A stretch of 38,982 nt of DNA from Chloroflexia bacterium SDU3-3 (GTDB lineage: Bacteria; Chloroflexota; Chloroflexia; Chloroflexales; Roseiflexaceae): NCBI GenBank assembly GCA_009268125.1, contig WBOU01000027.1, positions 1-38,982 of the forward strand, in the 5' to 3' direction. Positions 8,014-16,236 of this stretch are shown here, piece after piece. The notes under the pieces were generated by a model. The model saw only the letters and a program-made list of their open reading frames with translations, had not been told where the DNA came from and ran no database searches. How positions within the stretch are numbered: position 1 is the stretch's first letter; each line of letters starts with the position of its first letter. Position numbers and translations under genes: made by a program.

Positions 8014-9271
8014 AGCGCCACCTCTGGATCAAGAACTGCCCGCCAGCCACGGCAAAAACCAGCAGGGCCGGAACCATAGGCAGGGTATAGCGTACATCGC
8101 CGTAGAACAGGCCAGTGCTCACAAGCACATTGAGGATAAGTGCGTAAAACAGGAAGTACTCGCGCCAGCGCCGCAGCGATACGGCGGCCCCCAGGGCCAC
8201 TATAAGCAGGAACCCGCCGTATATGATCCGGACCAGCCACGCGCCGGGGATGGCCGCATCCTGAGGCGAGCTGGCGATGGAAAGCGGGGAGAGCAGCCGC
8301 AGGTATTTCTGCCCCACGAGCCAGCTGAACTTCCCAGGGTCCGATGCGATCCACGCGAAGGCGCGGCGGTAGTACTCCGACTGCTCGTCGATCTCGTTTA
8401 AGCCTGGGATCTTGGGCGGGAAGCGCTCGTAGTGCCCGCCAAAGGCATTGGGATTGTTAGCCCCGTAGAAGGTGTAGCCGCCATTGGTCGAGATCATCAC
8501 GAAGCGGCCAAATACCAGCGTGTTGTGGATCAGCCACGGGCCTACCACCAGCGCCAGTGCTAGCGCCGCCGCCATGCCTAGCCCGAGCCTGCGCCGCAGG
8601 GGGATGCCGCGCAGGCAGAGCAGGAACCACGGCACCAAGAACGGAAAGAGCATGAGGATGGTGGGTTTGGCCAGCGCCGCCAGACCGCCCACCGCGCCGA
8701 ACATCAGCGCCAGGCGCAGATCGGGCCGCATCTGCAGGCGCGCCCCAATCCAGAGCAGCCAGCCTAGCAAGGCCAGAAAGAGGCTCTCGGCAATCAGCCA
8801 TGCGCCGAAGAAGAGCAGGAAGGGATAGCACAGCGCGCCCAGGCTGACCCAGCGGGCCGCGGCTGGCTTACCCAGCGCGTTTACGGCTAAGAACAGCAGG
8901 GGCGGCAGCAGCGCATTAAGCACCGCCTGGGCGAGCCGACTAAGCATCAGATGATAGCCACCCACGCGGTAGAGCAGCGAAAGGAACATGGGGTAGAGCG
9001 GCGGCCAGAATACGCTGGGCCGATGGGCGTACTCGCCGTACATGCCGCCCTCCATCAGCGTGCGGGCGATCCGATCGTAGGATGCCGCGTCGCCCAGCAG
9101 CGGGTTCTGGGCCAGGAACGGGTCGATGCGCGGCGCAATGAGGGCGTAAGCCACCCGCATCAGCAGCGCCAGCGCGAAGATCGATAGTGCCCAACCGCGT
9201 GTGGTGCGCAGCGCCTGCGGGAGCTGGGGCACCGCATAGCTCTTCGGGAGTGCCTGCTCAGATGCGCGCAT
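8000..9271 (-). CDS. ArnT/PMT-like (GT39-type) membrane glycosyltransferase
   Basis: This 423-aa protein has about ten membrane helices. The first loop contains GDAASYDRIA (Asp61, Asp66), matching the Asp-x-x-x-Tyr-x-x-x-A pattern of the ArnT/PMT GT-C group. PPLYPMFLSL and WLIAESLFLALLGW also fit that family. Such enzymes move a sugar from polyprenyl-phosphate onto a protein, lipid or glycan at the outer face. The ATG follows an AGGAGG site. It overlaps the GT2 gene by 14 bases (9258-9271). The polyprenyl-phosphate donor could be made by the neighbouring GT2 (inference). Confidence 0.82.
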   Translation of the reverse strand: MRASEQALPKSYAVPQLPQALRTTRGWALSIFALALLMRVAYALIAPRIDPFLAQNPLLGDAASYDRIARTLMEGGMYGEYAHRPSVFWPPLYPMFLSLLYRVGGYHLMLSRLAQAVLNALLPPLLFLAVNALGKPAAARWVSLGALCYPFLLFFGAWLIAESLFLALLGWLLWIGARLQMRPDLRLALMFGAVGGLAALAKPTILMLFPFLVPWFLLCLRGIPLRRRLGLGMAAALALALVVGPWLIHNTLVFGRFVMISTNGGYTFYGANNPNAFGGHYERFPPKIPGLNEIDEQSEYYRRAFAWIASDPGKFSWLVGQKYLRLLSPLSIASSPQDAAIPGAWLVRIIYGGFLLIVALGAAVSLRRWREYFLFYALILNVLVSTGLFYGDVRYTLPMVPALLVFAVAGGQFLIQRWRYARS

Positions 9272-10064
9272 GGGTGGCCTCCTCTACACGTTCGGCGGCG
9301 GGTCCGCTGCCTTGGTAGCGCCCGCGCAGCGCGTTCCATCGGATGCGCACCACATCTAGAAAGAGGCTCACGCTGTCGGCCAGAGGGCTGACCTTTGAGC
9401 CTGGGCGGTAGTGCCACTCGACCGGTAGCTCGATGATGCGCATGCCCTCGCGCACCGCCAGAAACAGGATCTCGACATCAAACGCCGTCACTGCGCTGCG
9501 CGAGAGCACTGGGGACTGCTCGGTGTAGAGCTGGCTCATGGCGAATAGTCGGCGCGCGGCCTCGGCCTGGAAGCCCTTGAATCCGCACTGGGTGTCGCGG
9601 AAGCCCTGCCCCAGCAGCAGCCGCACGGCGGTGTTGAAGCAGCGCCCCATCAGATGGCGGTGGGCTGGCTCGCCCACGCGGGTGGCCCCCGCGCCCTCGC
9701 GCGAGCCGATGGCCACATCGGCCCCCTGCTCAAGCGCGGCCACCATGCGCCCGATCTCCTCCAGCGGAATAGGCAGGTCGGCATCGATAAACAACACCAG
9801 CTGCCCGCGCGCGGCGACCACGCCGGTGCGCACCGCCACCGCCTTGCCGCGATGCTCGTTCTGGATAACGCGTAGCTCGGGGTGGTTGGCATGAAGCTGT
9901 CGGAGCATGTCTGGGGTAGCATCACTGCTGCCATCATCCACTACCACAAGCTCGCTGGGGTAGGGCTGCTGGTGCAGGTAGGTGCAGATCTGTCCTACCG
10001 AGTCGCTGATTCGATGCTCCTCGTTATAGGCTGGGACAATGACTGAGAGGTAAGGCCGAGTCAT
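9258..10064 (-). CDS. GT2 glycosyltransferase, dolichyl-phosphate glucosyl/mannosyltransferase-like
   Basis: This 268-aa GT-A enzyme is of the ALG5/DPM1-like type. Residues 1-15 are SVIVPAYNEEHRI, the nucleotide site includes VVVDDGSSDAT (about 40-50), and the metal-binding DADL is at 94-97. RDTQCGFKGFQ and FDVEILFLA are typical of polyprenyl-phosphate glycosyltransferases. It likely makes polyprenyl-phosphate-hexose in the cytoplasm for the GT-C enzyme encoded next door. No membrane helix is seen. The gap to the upstream gene is 2 bases. Confidence 0.9.
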   Translation of the reverse strand: MTRPYLSVIVPAYNEEHRISDSVGQICTYLHQQPYPSELVVVDDGSSDATPDMLRQLHANHPELRVIQNEHRGKAVAVRTGVVAARGQLVLFIDADLPIPLEEIGRMVAALEQGADVAIGSREGAGATRVGEPAHRHLMGRCFNTAVRLLLGQGFRDTQCGFKGFQAEAARRLFAMSQLYTEQSPVLSRSAVTAFDVEILFLAVREGMRIIELPVEWHYRPGSKVSPLADSVSLFLDVVRIRWNALRGRYQGSGPAAERVEEATHARI

Positions 10065-10066
10065 CG

Positions 10067-12547
10067 CTAGTCTCCATAGGTATCATGGTGCGGCGTCGAG
10101 CTGCTACGGCGTGCGAAGCTGATGCTAAAGGCCAGAAGGGTGGCGAGCAGCGCTACGGCAACTGCGCCTATCGCGAGCGGCTGCCCCCCAATGCGTGCGA
10201 AGCTCCAGTTGGGATCGGGCATGGTGGCTGCCAGCACTTCGGCCTTTGTGGCTATAGCGCTCCTACCCGCCGCTGCGCTCAGCTCCCACTCCCCCGGCTT
10301 TGTCGGCGTCCAGCTGATCTGGGCACGTGTAGAACCATGCGCAGGTACGCTTGCGAGGGTTGCGGTCATCACCTGGTTTGTTTCGCCTAGACGCGCGGTC
10401 AGCACCACGGGCACGCTGGCAAGCGCAAGCGTGCCCGTGTTCTCCAGTGTGACATGCACGGTCTGTGCGGCCAGCGCCGCACCGCCGACAGCCTCCACCG
10501 CAGTCGCCCGGACCTCGGCGGGCACGAATGGCTCGGCGTGGAACGTGCCGTCGTAGCGGATGAGGTACTCGCCGGGGGTGATGTGTGCGAGATCGAGAAG
10601 CGTGCGCCCGGCAGATGTGAAGCCCGGCAGCACCTTCAGCACAAAGCTGAAGCTGTTGCCTGTCGCGCGGTAGTCGCTCATCTGCACGCCCTGGATCTGC
10701 TGGGTTGGACCTGAGAACTGATTGAACATCGCAGACACCTGCTGCGGTGCGAATGCGGGTTTGGCGGCGTCGAGCTTGCGCCCCATGGCCAGCCACTCCT
10801 CGTGGTTGGTGGGCGGCGTGCTTTCGGCCAAGCTGGGCGTGACATGGGCCTGCCGCAGCGTGAGCGTGCCGCTCTTCGATTCGAACAGCGTGAGGTACTG
10901 GTCGGCAACATTGAGCTGGGTGGTGCTCGTCACCACGCCATTGGCCTGCACAGAGCGCCACTCGTCGATGTAGGGCGTGCCAGCCGCGCTGCGATACTGC
11001 ACCCGGTTCTGCCCATCGATCACCCACAGGCCTGCCTGAGCGTTCAGCAGGTGGAGCTGGCCATCCACCGGGCTGATATACACGCGGGCGGGCAGATCGG
11101 TGCGAATGGCGTACTCGCCGCGAAACCCGGGGTCGATCACCTGGAAGCTGCTGGTGTCTGGCGTGTCGGTGTCGCCAAGCAAATAGTTATCGCGCAGATC
11201 GTTGAGGATGCCCCAAGTGTAGATGCCTTCCTGTCCCCGATATCCGCCCTCCATCGATTGTGCTAGTGTGATCACATCCCATGGTAGAGAGGTCATGTTC
11301 TGGGCAAAGGATGTGTAGGGAGCTGTATGAACCGTGAGATCGCCAAGTTGAATATCTTCTTTGGCAAACTCTTTATGCGTGATGCCATTGAATGAATAGT
11401 CCCATTTACCATCATTATTCTGATCCCAAGAATAGCGTAGCATGGTTGTGGGAAAGTCAATGAGTCTATTCGATTTGAAGTATCGGTCGTTGGGTAGATA
11501 GTGCTCTACGCGAACAAGTAGCTCTGGGATGCCGTCATGGTCGTTAGCAATATCGTAGAAGGAGAAAGGGGCCTCAAAGTCTGGAACATAGGTTTCTCCT
11601 GATCTTAGCGCATAGTGCGAATAGATAAACCAGCCGTTATCCTTTGCTCGTGTGGGGGTAAGCTCGGCGACAAACATGATCTTGCTCTGAGACCAGGCAA
11701 CCTGGATCGGAGGAGCGCGATGACTGTATGCCTGTACCAGGCCGTATGTCTGCCCAGAGGCGCTATAGAAGGGTATAAGCTTCGATGTTTCGAGCTTTTC
11801 GGCGCTTGTGCCCAGAAACGGCCAGAATAGCCAATAGTCTAGCTGCTGATTGGCATGGGGCTGCTCGTCGACCGCGATATTGACGCGCCGTAACCCCCAG
11901 TTTTCGGGGAGGTCGGTTGAGGCGGTACGGATATCGTAGATCGGTGCGCCGATATTTTTTGGGTCTCGCACGTTGATAGCGAAATCGGTGTGGCCATCAT
12001 TTTTGATACGATCAAGAAAGCGATCGTATGATTCCTGTGCCATCACTGGACCATCAACGGCGATGTCGAGGTTGTAGTTGATTTTCTCGCCCTGCTGCCA
12101 CCATCCGCCCTGTGCGCGCATCTGAACCGTCCAGAACTGGCTCTCATCAATGATGATGCTGCCATCCTGGATGTGGTAGCTCACTTTGCCATCGCTATTT
12201 TGGTCATCGTAGACCTCTGCGATGGCATCCCTATCTTGAGAGAAGGCGATGATCAGGTTGGCCGTGCCGTCTCCACCTGCATCGAACACCCACAGGTCGT
12301 GGTCGAAATCGACGGCGGTAGTCCAGTTGCCCGTGTCTCGCATGTCGCCATCGCGGTCAAAAACGGTTACGCGGTCAGCTGTATTTCCGGCGAACGCGCA
12401 GCTTATGACCGTGGATGCAGGGCTGCCTGCCGAGGCTGGGATGTAGGTGGTGGGCGATGTGGCCGAGCAGAACTGTGGAGATGCTGTGGGCGCGGCGGGC
12501 TGGATGGTCAGCGCCAGCACGGCGGCGGTGGCCAAGATATTATGCAT
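10067..12547 (-). CDS. Large secreted, membrane-anchored protein with Asp-rich repeat loops
   Basis: This 826-aa protein has an N-terminal signal-like segment (about 1-22, hydrophobic, ending IQPAAPTASP) and a C-terminal membrane helix (about 787-808) followed by FARRSSS. Between them lie Asp-rich loops resembling EF-hand or FG-GAP calcium sites: DRDGDMRD (about 64), DDQNSDGKVSY (about 114), NDHDGIPELL (about 336) and DQNNDGKWDYS (about 375). A beta-rich C-terminal domain (about 650-770) resembles a CARDB/Ig module. The ATG at 12547 was chosen because a GAGGG site lies 7 bases upstream; a GTG at 12550 would add one residue. It sits between flippase and glycosyltransferases. Role unknown; a surface adhesin, receptor or polymer-binding scaffold is possible. 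Confidence 0.7.
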   Translation of the reverse strand: MHNILATAAVLALTIQPAAPTASPQFCSATSPTTYIPASAGSPASTVISCAFAGNTADRVTVFDRDGDMRDTGNWTTAVDFDHDLWVFDAGGDGTANLIIAFSQDRDAIAEVYDDQNSDGKVSYHIQDGSIIIDESQFWTVQMRAQGGWWQQGEKINYNLDIAVDGPVMAQESYDRFLDRIKNDGHTDFAINVRDPKNIGAPIYDIRTASTDLPENWGLRRVNIAVDEQPHANQQLDYWLFWPFLGTSAEKLETSKLIPFYSASGQTYGLVQAYSHRAPPIQVAWSQSKIMFVAELTPTRAKDNGWFIYSHYALRSGETYVPDFEAPFSFYDIANDHDGIPELLVRVEHYLPNDRYFKSNRLIDFPTTMLRYSWDQNNDGKWDYSFNGITHKEFAKEDIQLGDLTVHTAPYTSFAQNMTSLPWDVITLAQSMEGGYRGQEGIYTWGILNDLRDNYLLGDTDTPDTSSFQVIDPGFRGEYAIRTDLPARVYISPVDGQLHLLNAQAGLWVIDGQNRVQYRSAAGTPYIDEWRSVQANGVVTSTTQLNVADQYLTLFESKSGTLTLRQAHVTPSLAESTPPTNHEEWLAMGRKLDAAKPAFAPQQVSAMFNQFSGPTQQIQGVQMSDYRATGNSFSFVLKVLPGFTSAGRTLLDLAHITPGEYLIRYDGTFHAEPFVPAEVRATAVEAVGGAALAAQTVHVTLENTGTLALASVPVVLTARLGETNQVMTATLASVPAHGSTRAQISWTPTKPGEWELSAAAGRSAIATKAEVLAATMPDPNWSFARIGGQPLAIGAVAVALLATLLAFSISFARRSSSTPHHDTYGD

Positions 12548-13857
12548 CACGAAGCCCTCTGGAGACGATAGAGCCTATCGCGCCCGTACTGCAGCATCTC
12601 GGCCAGGGTGCTGCGCAGCCCAAATAGCGTGTGAAGCGGCAACTTGGTCCATCGGAAGAAGAAGTAGCACGCGGTCGTCAGCTGGAGCATGTAGGCCACG
12701 GTGACGGCCAGCGCCGCGCCCGCCATGCCCGCGCGCGGGATGAGCAGCAGGTTCAGCGCGCAGTTCGCGGCCACGCCGATCAGCGTGACGATCAGCGGGA
12801 TGTGCGGGCGGTGGTTCGACTGGAAGAACGGCTCCATGATCGTGAACAGGCTGATCGCCGCCGTGCCCGGCGCGAGCAGCAGGAAGGGCAGCACCGAGGG
12901 CCGGTACTCCTCGCCGTACATCAGCGGGATGAGCAGCGGCATCACCAGCATCAGCGTGGCGATCATGGCCACCACGCACACCAGCGTGTAGCGCACCACC
13001 CGCGCGGTCATCTGCGCCGACTCGCTGATCTGCAGCTTGCCGAGGTTGGGCATCATGATCATGCTCACCGAGTAGGGCAGCAGCGCGATCTGCTCGGCGA
13101 AGGAGACGGCGATGGTGTAGTGGCCCAGCGACACCGTGCCCAAGAAAAACAGCACCATGAAGGTGTCGAGGCGCTGCCCTAGGTACAGCAGGATGCGCGA
13201 GCCGTAGACCATGATGCCGTAGCGCAGCAGGTCTTTCACCAGCCCAGGGTTGGTCGTCATCGTCACACGCTCGCCCCAGCAGAACAGAAGTGCCAGGCCA
13301 ACAATATCGAGAATGGAGAGCGCGGCGGTGGCGAGCGTGAAGACTTTGAGATCGATGACGACTAGGGCCAGCAGGAAAAAGACCAGGCACTGCACGCCGC
13401 CCCAGGCGATCCGCCAGTTGGTGATCGCGCTGACGCGGTGCGAGCCGAAGAACAGCCCGTTGAACGATGTGGTGAAGATCGACATGGCGGTGATCACGGC
13501 GACCGAGCCGAAGATCGGCCACTCGCGCACCACCTCCGCCGATGCGCCGAACAGCGGCATCACCAGCACTGCGATCAGCGCGGCCACGGCGGCGAACCCA
13601 CACGTGACGGCCATCACGGTGCCCAGGCCCTGGGCCTTGTTCCAGCGGCCTGTGCTCATGTGGTAGTTGGCGCTGGCGTAGATGCCGGGGTTGCACAGCA
13701 TGGCCATAGTGCCCGCCACCAGCGTGATCATGGCGTAGATGCCGCGGGCCTCGGGGCCGAGTGCGCGCGCCAGGATGACCGAGCTGATCAGGCCAAAAAT
13801 AACCTGCGCGCCATTCATCGCAACAACGCGCAGGCTCTGTAGAATGATCGTCTTCAT
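12547..13857 (-). CDS. Wzx-type polysaccharide flippase (MOP/MATE superfamily)
   Basis: This 436-aa protein has about 12-14 membrane helices and the N-terminal hallmark of the polysaccharide-transport branch (VISSVILARALGPEARGIY), followed by paired half-repeats such as VALGHYTIA-like segments. It is expected to flip polyprenyl-linked oligosaccharide to the outer face. The ATG at 13857 was chosen; an upstream TTG at 13884 would add nine residues and lacks a ribosome site. Its TGA stop shares one base with the ATG of the secreted protein. No dedicated polymerase (Wzy) was identified beside it. Confidence 0.88.
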   Translation of the reverse strand: MKTIILQSLRVVAMNGAQVIFGLISSVILARALGPEARGIYAMITLVAGTMAMLCNPGIYASANYHMSTGRWNKAQGLGTVMAVTCGFAAVAALIAVLVMPLFGASAEVVREWPIFGSVAVITAMSIFTTSFNGLFFGSHRVSAITNWRIAWGGVQCLVFFLLALVVIDLKVFTLATAALSILDIVGLALLFCWGERVTMTTNPGLVKDLLRYGIMVYGSRILLYLGQRLDTFMVLFFLGTVSLGHYTIAVSFAEQIALLPYSVSMIMMPNLGKLQISESAQMTARVVRYTLVCVVAMIATLMLVMPLLIPLMYGEEYRPSVLPFLLLAPGTAAISLFTIMEPFFQSNHRPHIPLIVTLIGVAANCALNLLLIPRAGMAGAALAVTVAYMLQLTTACYFFFRWTKLPLHTLFGLRSTLAEMLQYGRDRLYRLQRAS

Positions 13858-13936
13858 AAAAAAGTAGAAACAAACCTGCTCCAACAGGCGTGATATCGTT
13901 TTAACCTAACGAAGCTGTGTAAAGTGGCTGCGCTCG

Positions 13937-15112
13937 CTATGCTGAAAGCCCGCCCACCTCGTGGTAGCAGGCCATCACCTCCTGCACGGTCTTCTCCCAG
14001 CGGAAGCTGGCCGCGCGGGCCAGGCCAGCCCGCCGCATCTCGGCGCGCTCAAGCGGGTCAAGGGCGCGGGCCAGGGCCACCACCATGTCGGCCACCTCGT
14101 TCGGCCCCAGGCTAAAGCGCAGCGCCGCATCCCCGGCCAGCTCGGGCAGCGAGGTGGCGTCGGCGCAGACCACCGGCGTGCCGCAGGCCATGGCCTCCAG
14201 CACAGGGAAGCCGAAGCCCTCGTAGTGCGAGGGCATGGCGCACACGCTGGCCAGCCCGTAGAGCGCGGGCAGGTCGTCCTCGGGCACGTCGTCGAGGAAG
14301 TACACCGCATCCTGCACGCCGTGCCGCGCCGCCAGTTCCTTCAGTCGCAGCCGCTCGCGCTCGAAGTGGGCGCGACCCACCTTGATCAGCGCCACGTCGG
14401 GGATGGCCCGCCGCAGCAGCGCCAGCGCCTCGATCAGGGTCGGCAGGTTCTTGCGCGGGTCTTCGGAGCCGACATAGATGATGAAGCGGCGGTCGTTGGG
14501 CAGGCCGTAGCGGGCGCGCAGCCCGTGGGGCGGCAGCTGCATGCGGAAGCGCTGGTGGTCGATGCCTAGGTGCACCACGGCGATGCGCTGCTCGGGGATG
14601 CCCAGGTGGCGCACCAGGGTGCGCTTGGTGTAGGCCGAGTCGGCGATCAGGGCGTCGGCGCGGCGCAGCCCAGCCATGGCCATGCGGTCGAACAGGCGCT
14701 CGGCCACGCTGCGGTACGCGCCCATGGCTGGGCTGTCGCGCAGGATGTAGGGGATGATGTCGTGTACGGTGACGACAGTGCGCCCCGGCGGGCGGCGGAA
14801 CAGCAGCAGCGACGCCAGGTTCTGGCTGGTCACGTGGGTGATCGCAGCGGCGGGCAGGCTGGCCCACACCGGGTAGTTGGCCAGGAAGGCGCGCAGGTCA
14901 AGCTTCAGCCTGCCGAGCAGCGGGTAGATACCCGGCAGCGGCGGTGCGACCGGGGCCACGCGGGCCACATCCACGCCCTGCTGGCGCAGCCCGGCCTCCA
15001 TCATGGCCACATAGCGGCCCACGCCGGTGTTCGGCCCGCCCGGCTTGGCCAGCAGCGCCACCTTGCCCGGCGCGCTCAGCGCCTGGGTCTGAAACGCGGT
15101 GTTCCCTACCAT
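13937..15112 (-). CDS. GT4-family glycosyltransferase
   Basis: This 391-aa GT-B enzyme has the N-terminal loop PGGPNTGVGRYVA (about 20-32), a donor domain IIYVGSEDPRKNL, and the E-x7-E signature at Glu298-Glu306 (YEGFGFPVLE), then ACGTPV. The ATG at 15112 follows an AGGAGG site 5 bases away. The frame is open far upstream, but that stretch is the shadow of the preceding GT2 gene, with which it overlaps by 7 bases (15106-15112). It is related to the GT4 encoded at 5277-6431 and may add a similar sugar. The 79-bp gap before the flippase is the largest inside the block. Confidence 0.92.
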   Translation of the reverse strand: MVGNTAFQTQALSAPGKVALLAKPGGPNTGVGRYVAMMEAGLRQQGVDVARVAPVAPPLPGIYPLLGRLKLDLRAFLANYPVWASLPAAAITHVTSQNLASLLLFRRPPGRTVVTVHDIIPYILRDSPAMGAYRSVAERLFDRMAMAGLRRADALIADSAYTKRTLVRHLGIPEQRIAVVHLGIDHQRFRMQLPPHGLRARYGLPNDRRFIIYVGSEDPRKNLPTLIEALALLRRAIPDVALIKVGRAHFERERLRLKELAARHGVQDAVYFLDDVPEDDLPALYGLASVCAMPSHYEGFGFPVLEAMACGTPVVCADATSLPELAGDAALRFSLGPNEVADMVVALARALDPLERAEMRRAGLARAASFRWEKTVQEVMACYHEVGGLSA

Positions 15113-16236
15113 CGCCCCCTCCTGTTTGGATCGAGTAGATCGCGGATCGGCAGCACCCAGAGCGCAAAATCGAGCAGTGTGAGCGGCAGCACCAGCGGGT
15201 AGAGCGCCTTGGGGGTGCGCTGGCCGCTGGCCCGCTCGGCGAAGGCGGCGTAGCGCAGCTTGGAGAGGCAGGCGTGCAGCAGCAGCGTGGCCCAGGCCGC
15301 CAGCGGCAGTCGGCCCGCCAGGGGCGTGGCCAGCGGCATCAGCAGCATGGCCGCACCGGTGAGCACCGTGCGCAGCGTGCGGGCGATGTCGGCGTAGGCG
15401 CGGTAGCGCGCGCCGTAGATCAGCAGGTTGCGCAGCCAGCGCGACTGGCGGCTGCGGTAGCTGGCCAGCGTGTCGGGGTAGGCCGTGGGCACCACGCTCT
15501 CGGGCACAGCGCGGATGGCCGCGCCGCTGGCCAGCAGACGTTTGGCAAGCTGGTAGTCGGTGCCGGTGCGCGCCTCGAAGCCCAGCCCACCTGCCTGATC
15601 GAGCGCGGCCCGCGTGATCGCGGCGTTGCGCCCCAGGATGCCATCGGCGTAGGCCGGGGCCTGGCTGCTGGCCACTAGGTCGGATGCCCACAGGTAGCGC
15701 GGCAGCACCTGGCACATCTGGCTGTCAAGCGGCCTGGATGCGCCAGTGGTGATGCGCTCGCCCTCGTTCACGATCGGGGCCAGCAGCCGCTCCAGCGCCT
15801 CGTCGTCGTACATGCAGTCGGCGTCGGTCAGCACCACCACCTCGCCGCTGGCGTGCTCTAGGCAGCGGGCCAGCGAGCGCTGCTTGCCATCGCCGGGCCG
15901 CTGCTCGATCACGGTCACACGGTCGGATGCGAGGTGGCGGGCCAGCATCAGGGTGGCGTCGTCGCCACCCGCGCAGAGGATAAGCTCGATCTGGGGGTAG
16001 CGCAGGGCCTGGAACGAGCGCAGGTGGGCCTCGATGCTGGCCGCCTCGTTCCAGGCGGCCACCAGCACGCTCACCGAGGGGTGTCGCTGGAGCGCGGGCG
16101 CGGCGCTGCGCTGCGGCACGCGAGCGCGCAGCAGCAGGCGCAGGTTCCAGGCGGCCACGCAGGTGGCCCCGGCCAGCATGGCCCAGGGCGCGGCGGCGTC
16201 AGCGGCGGCGCGCAGCCGCCTTATGGGTGTGATCAT
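15106..16236 (-). CDS. GT2 family membrane glycosyltransferase (inverting)
   Basis: This 376-aa protein has an N-terminal membrane helix (about 18-34), then a GT-A domain. The catalytic motifs are SVSVLVAAWNEA (about 54-65), TDAD (137-140), TGTDYQL (about 224-230), and RQSRWLRN (263-270), close to the Q-x-x-RW acceptor motif. C-terminal helices (about 290-365) give an overall layout like processive beta-glycan synthases or hyaluronan-type enzymes. The product is unknown. The ATG overlaps the preceding stop by 4 bases (16233-16236). Confidence 0.88.
   Translation of the reverse strand: MITPIRRLRAAADAAAPWAMLAGATCVAAWNLRLLLRARVPQRSAAPALQRHPSVSVLVAAWNEAASIEAHLRSFQALRYPQIELILCAGGDDATLMLARHLASDRVTVIEQRPGDGKQRSLARCLEHASGEVVVLTDADCMYDDEALERLLAPIVNEGERITTGASRPLDSQMCQVLPRYLWASDLVASSQAPAYADGILGRNAAITRAALDQAGGLGFEARTGTDYQLAKRLLASGAAIRAVPESVVPTAYPDTLASYRSRQSRWLRNLLIYGARYRAYADIARTLRTVLTGAAMLLMPLATPLAGRLPLAAWATLLLHACLSKLRYAAFAERASGQRTPKALYPLVLPLTLLDFALWVLPIRDLLDPNRRGRW

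Noticed and set aside
15113-15715. N-terminal extension of the GT4 gene at 13937-15112
   Set aside because: The open frame upstream is the antisense-free shadow of the GT2 coding region at 15106-16236. A good ribosome site precedes ATG 15112.
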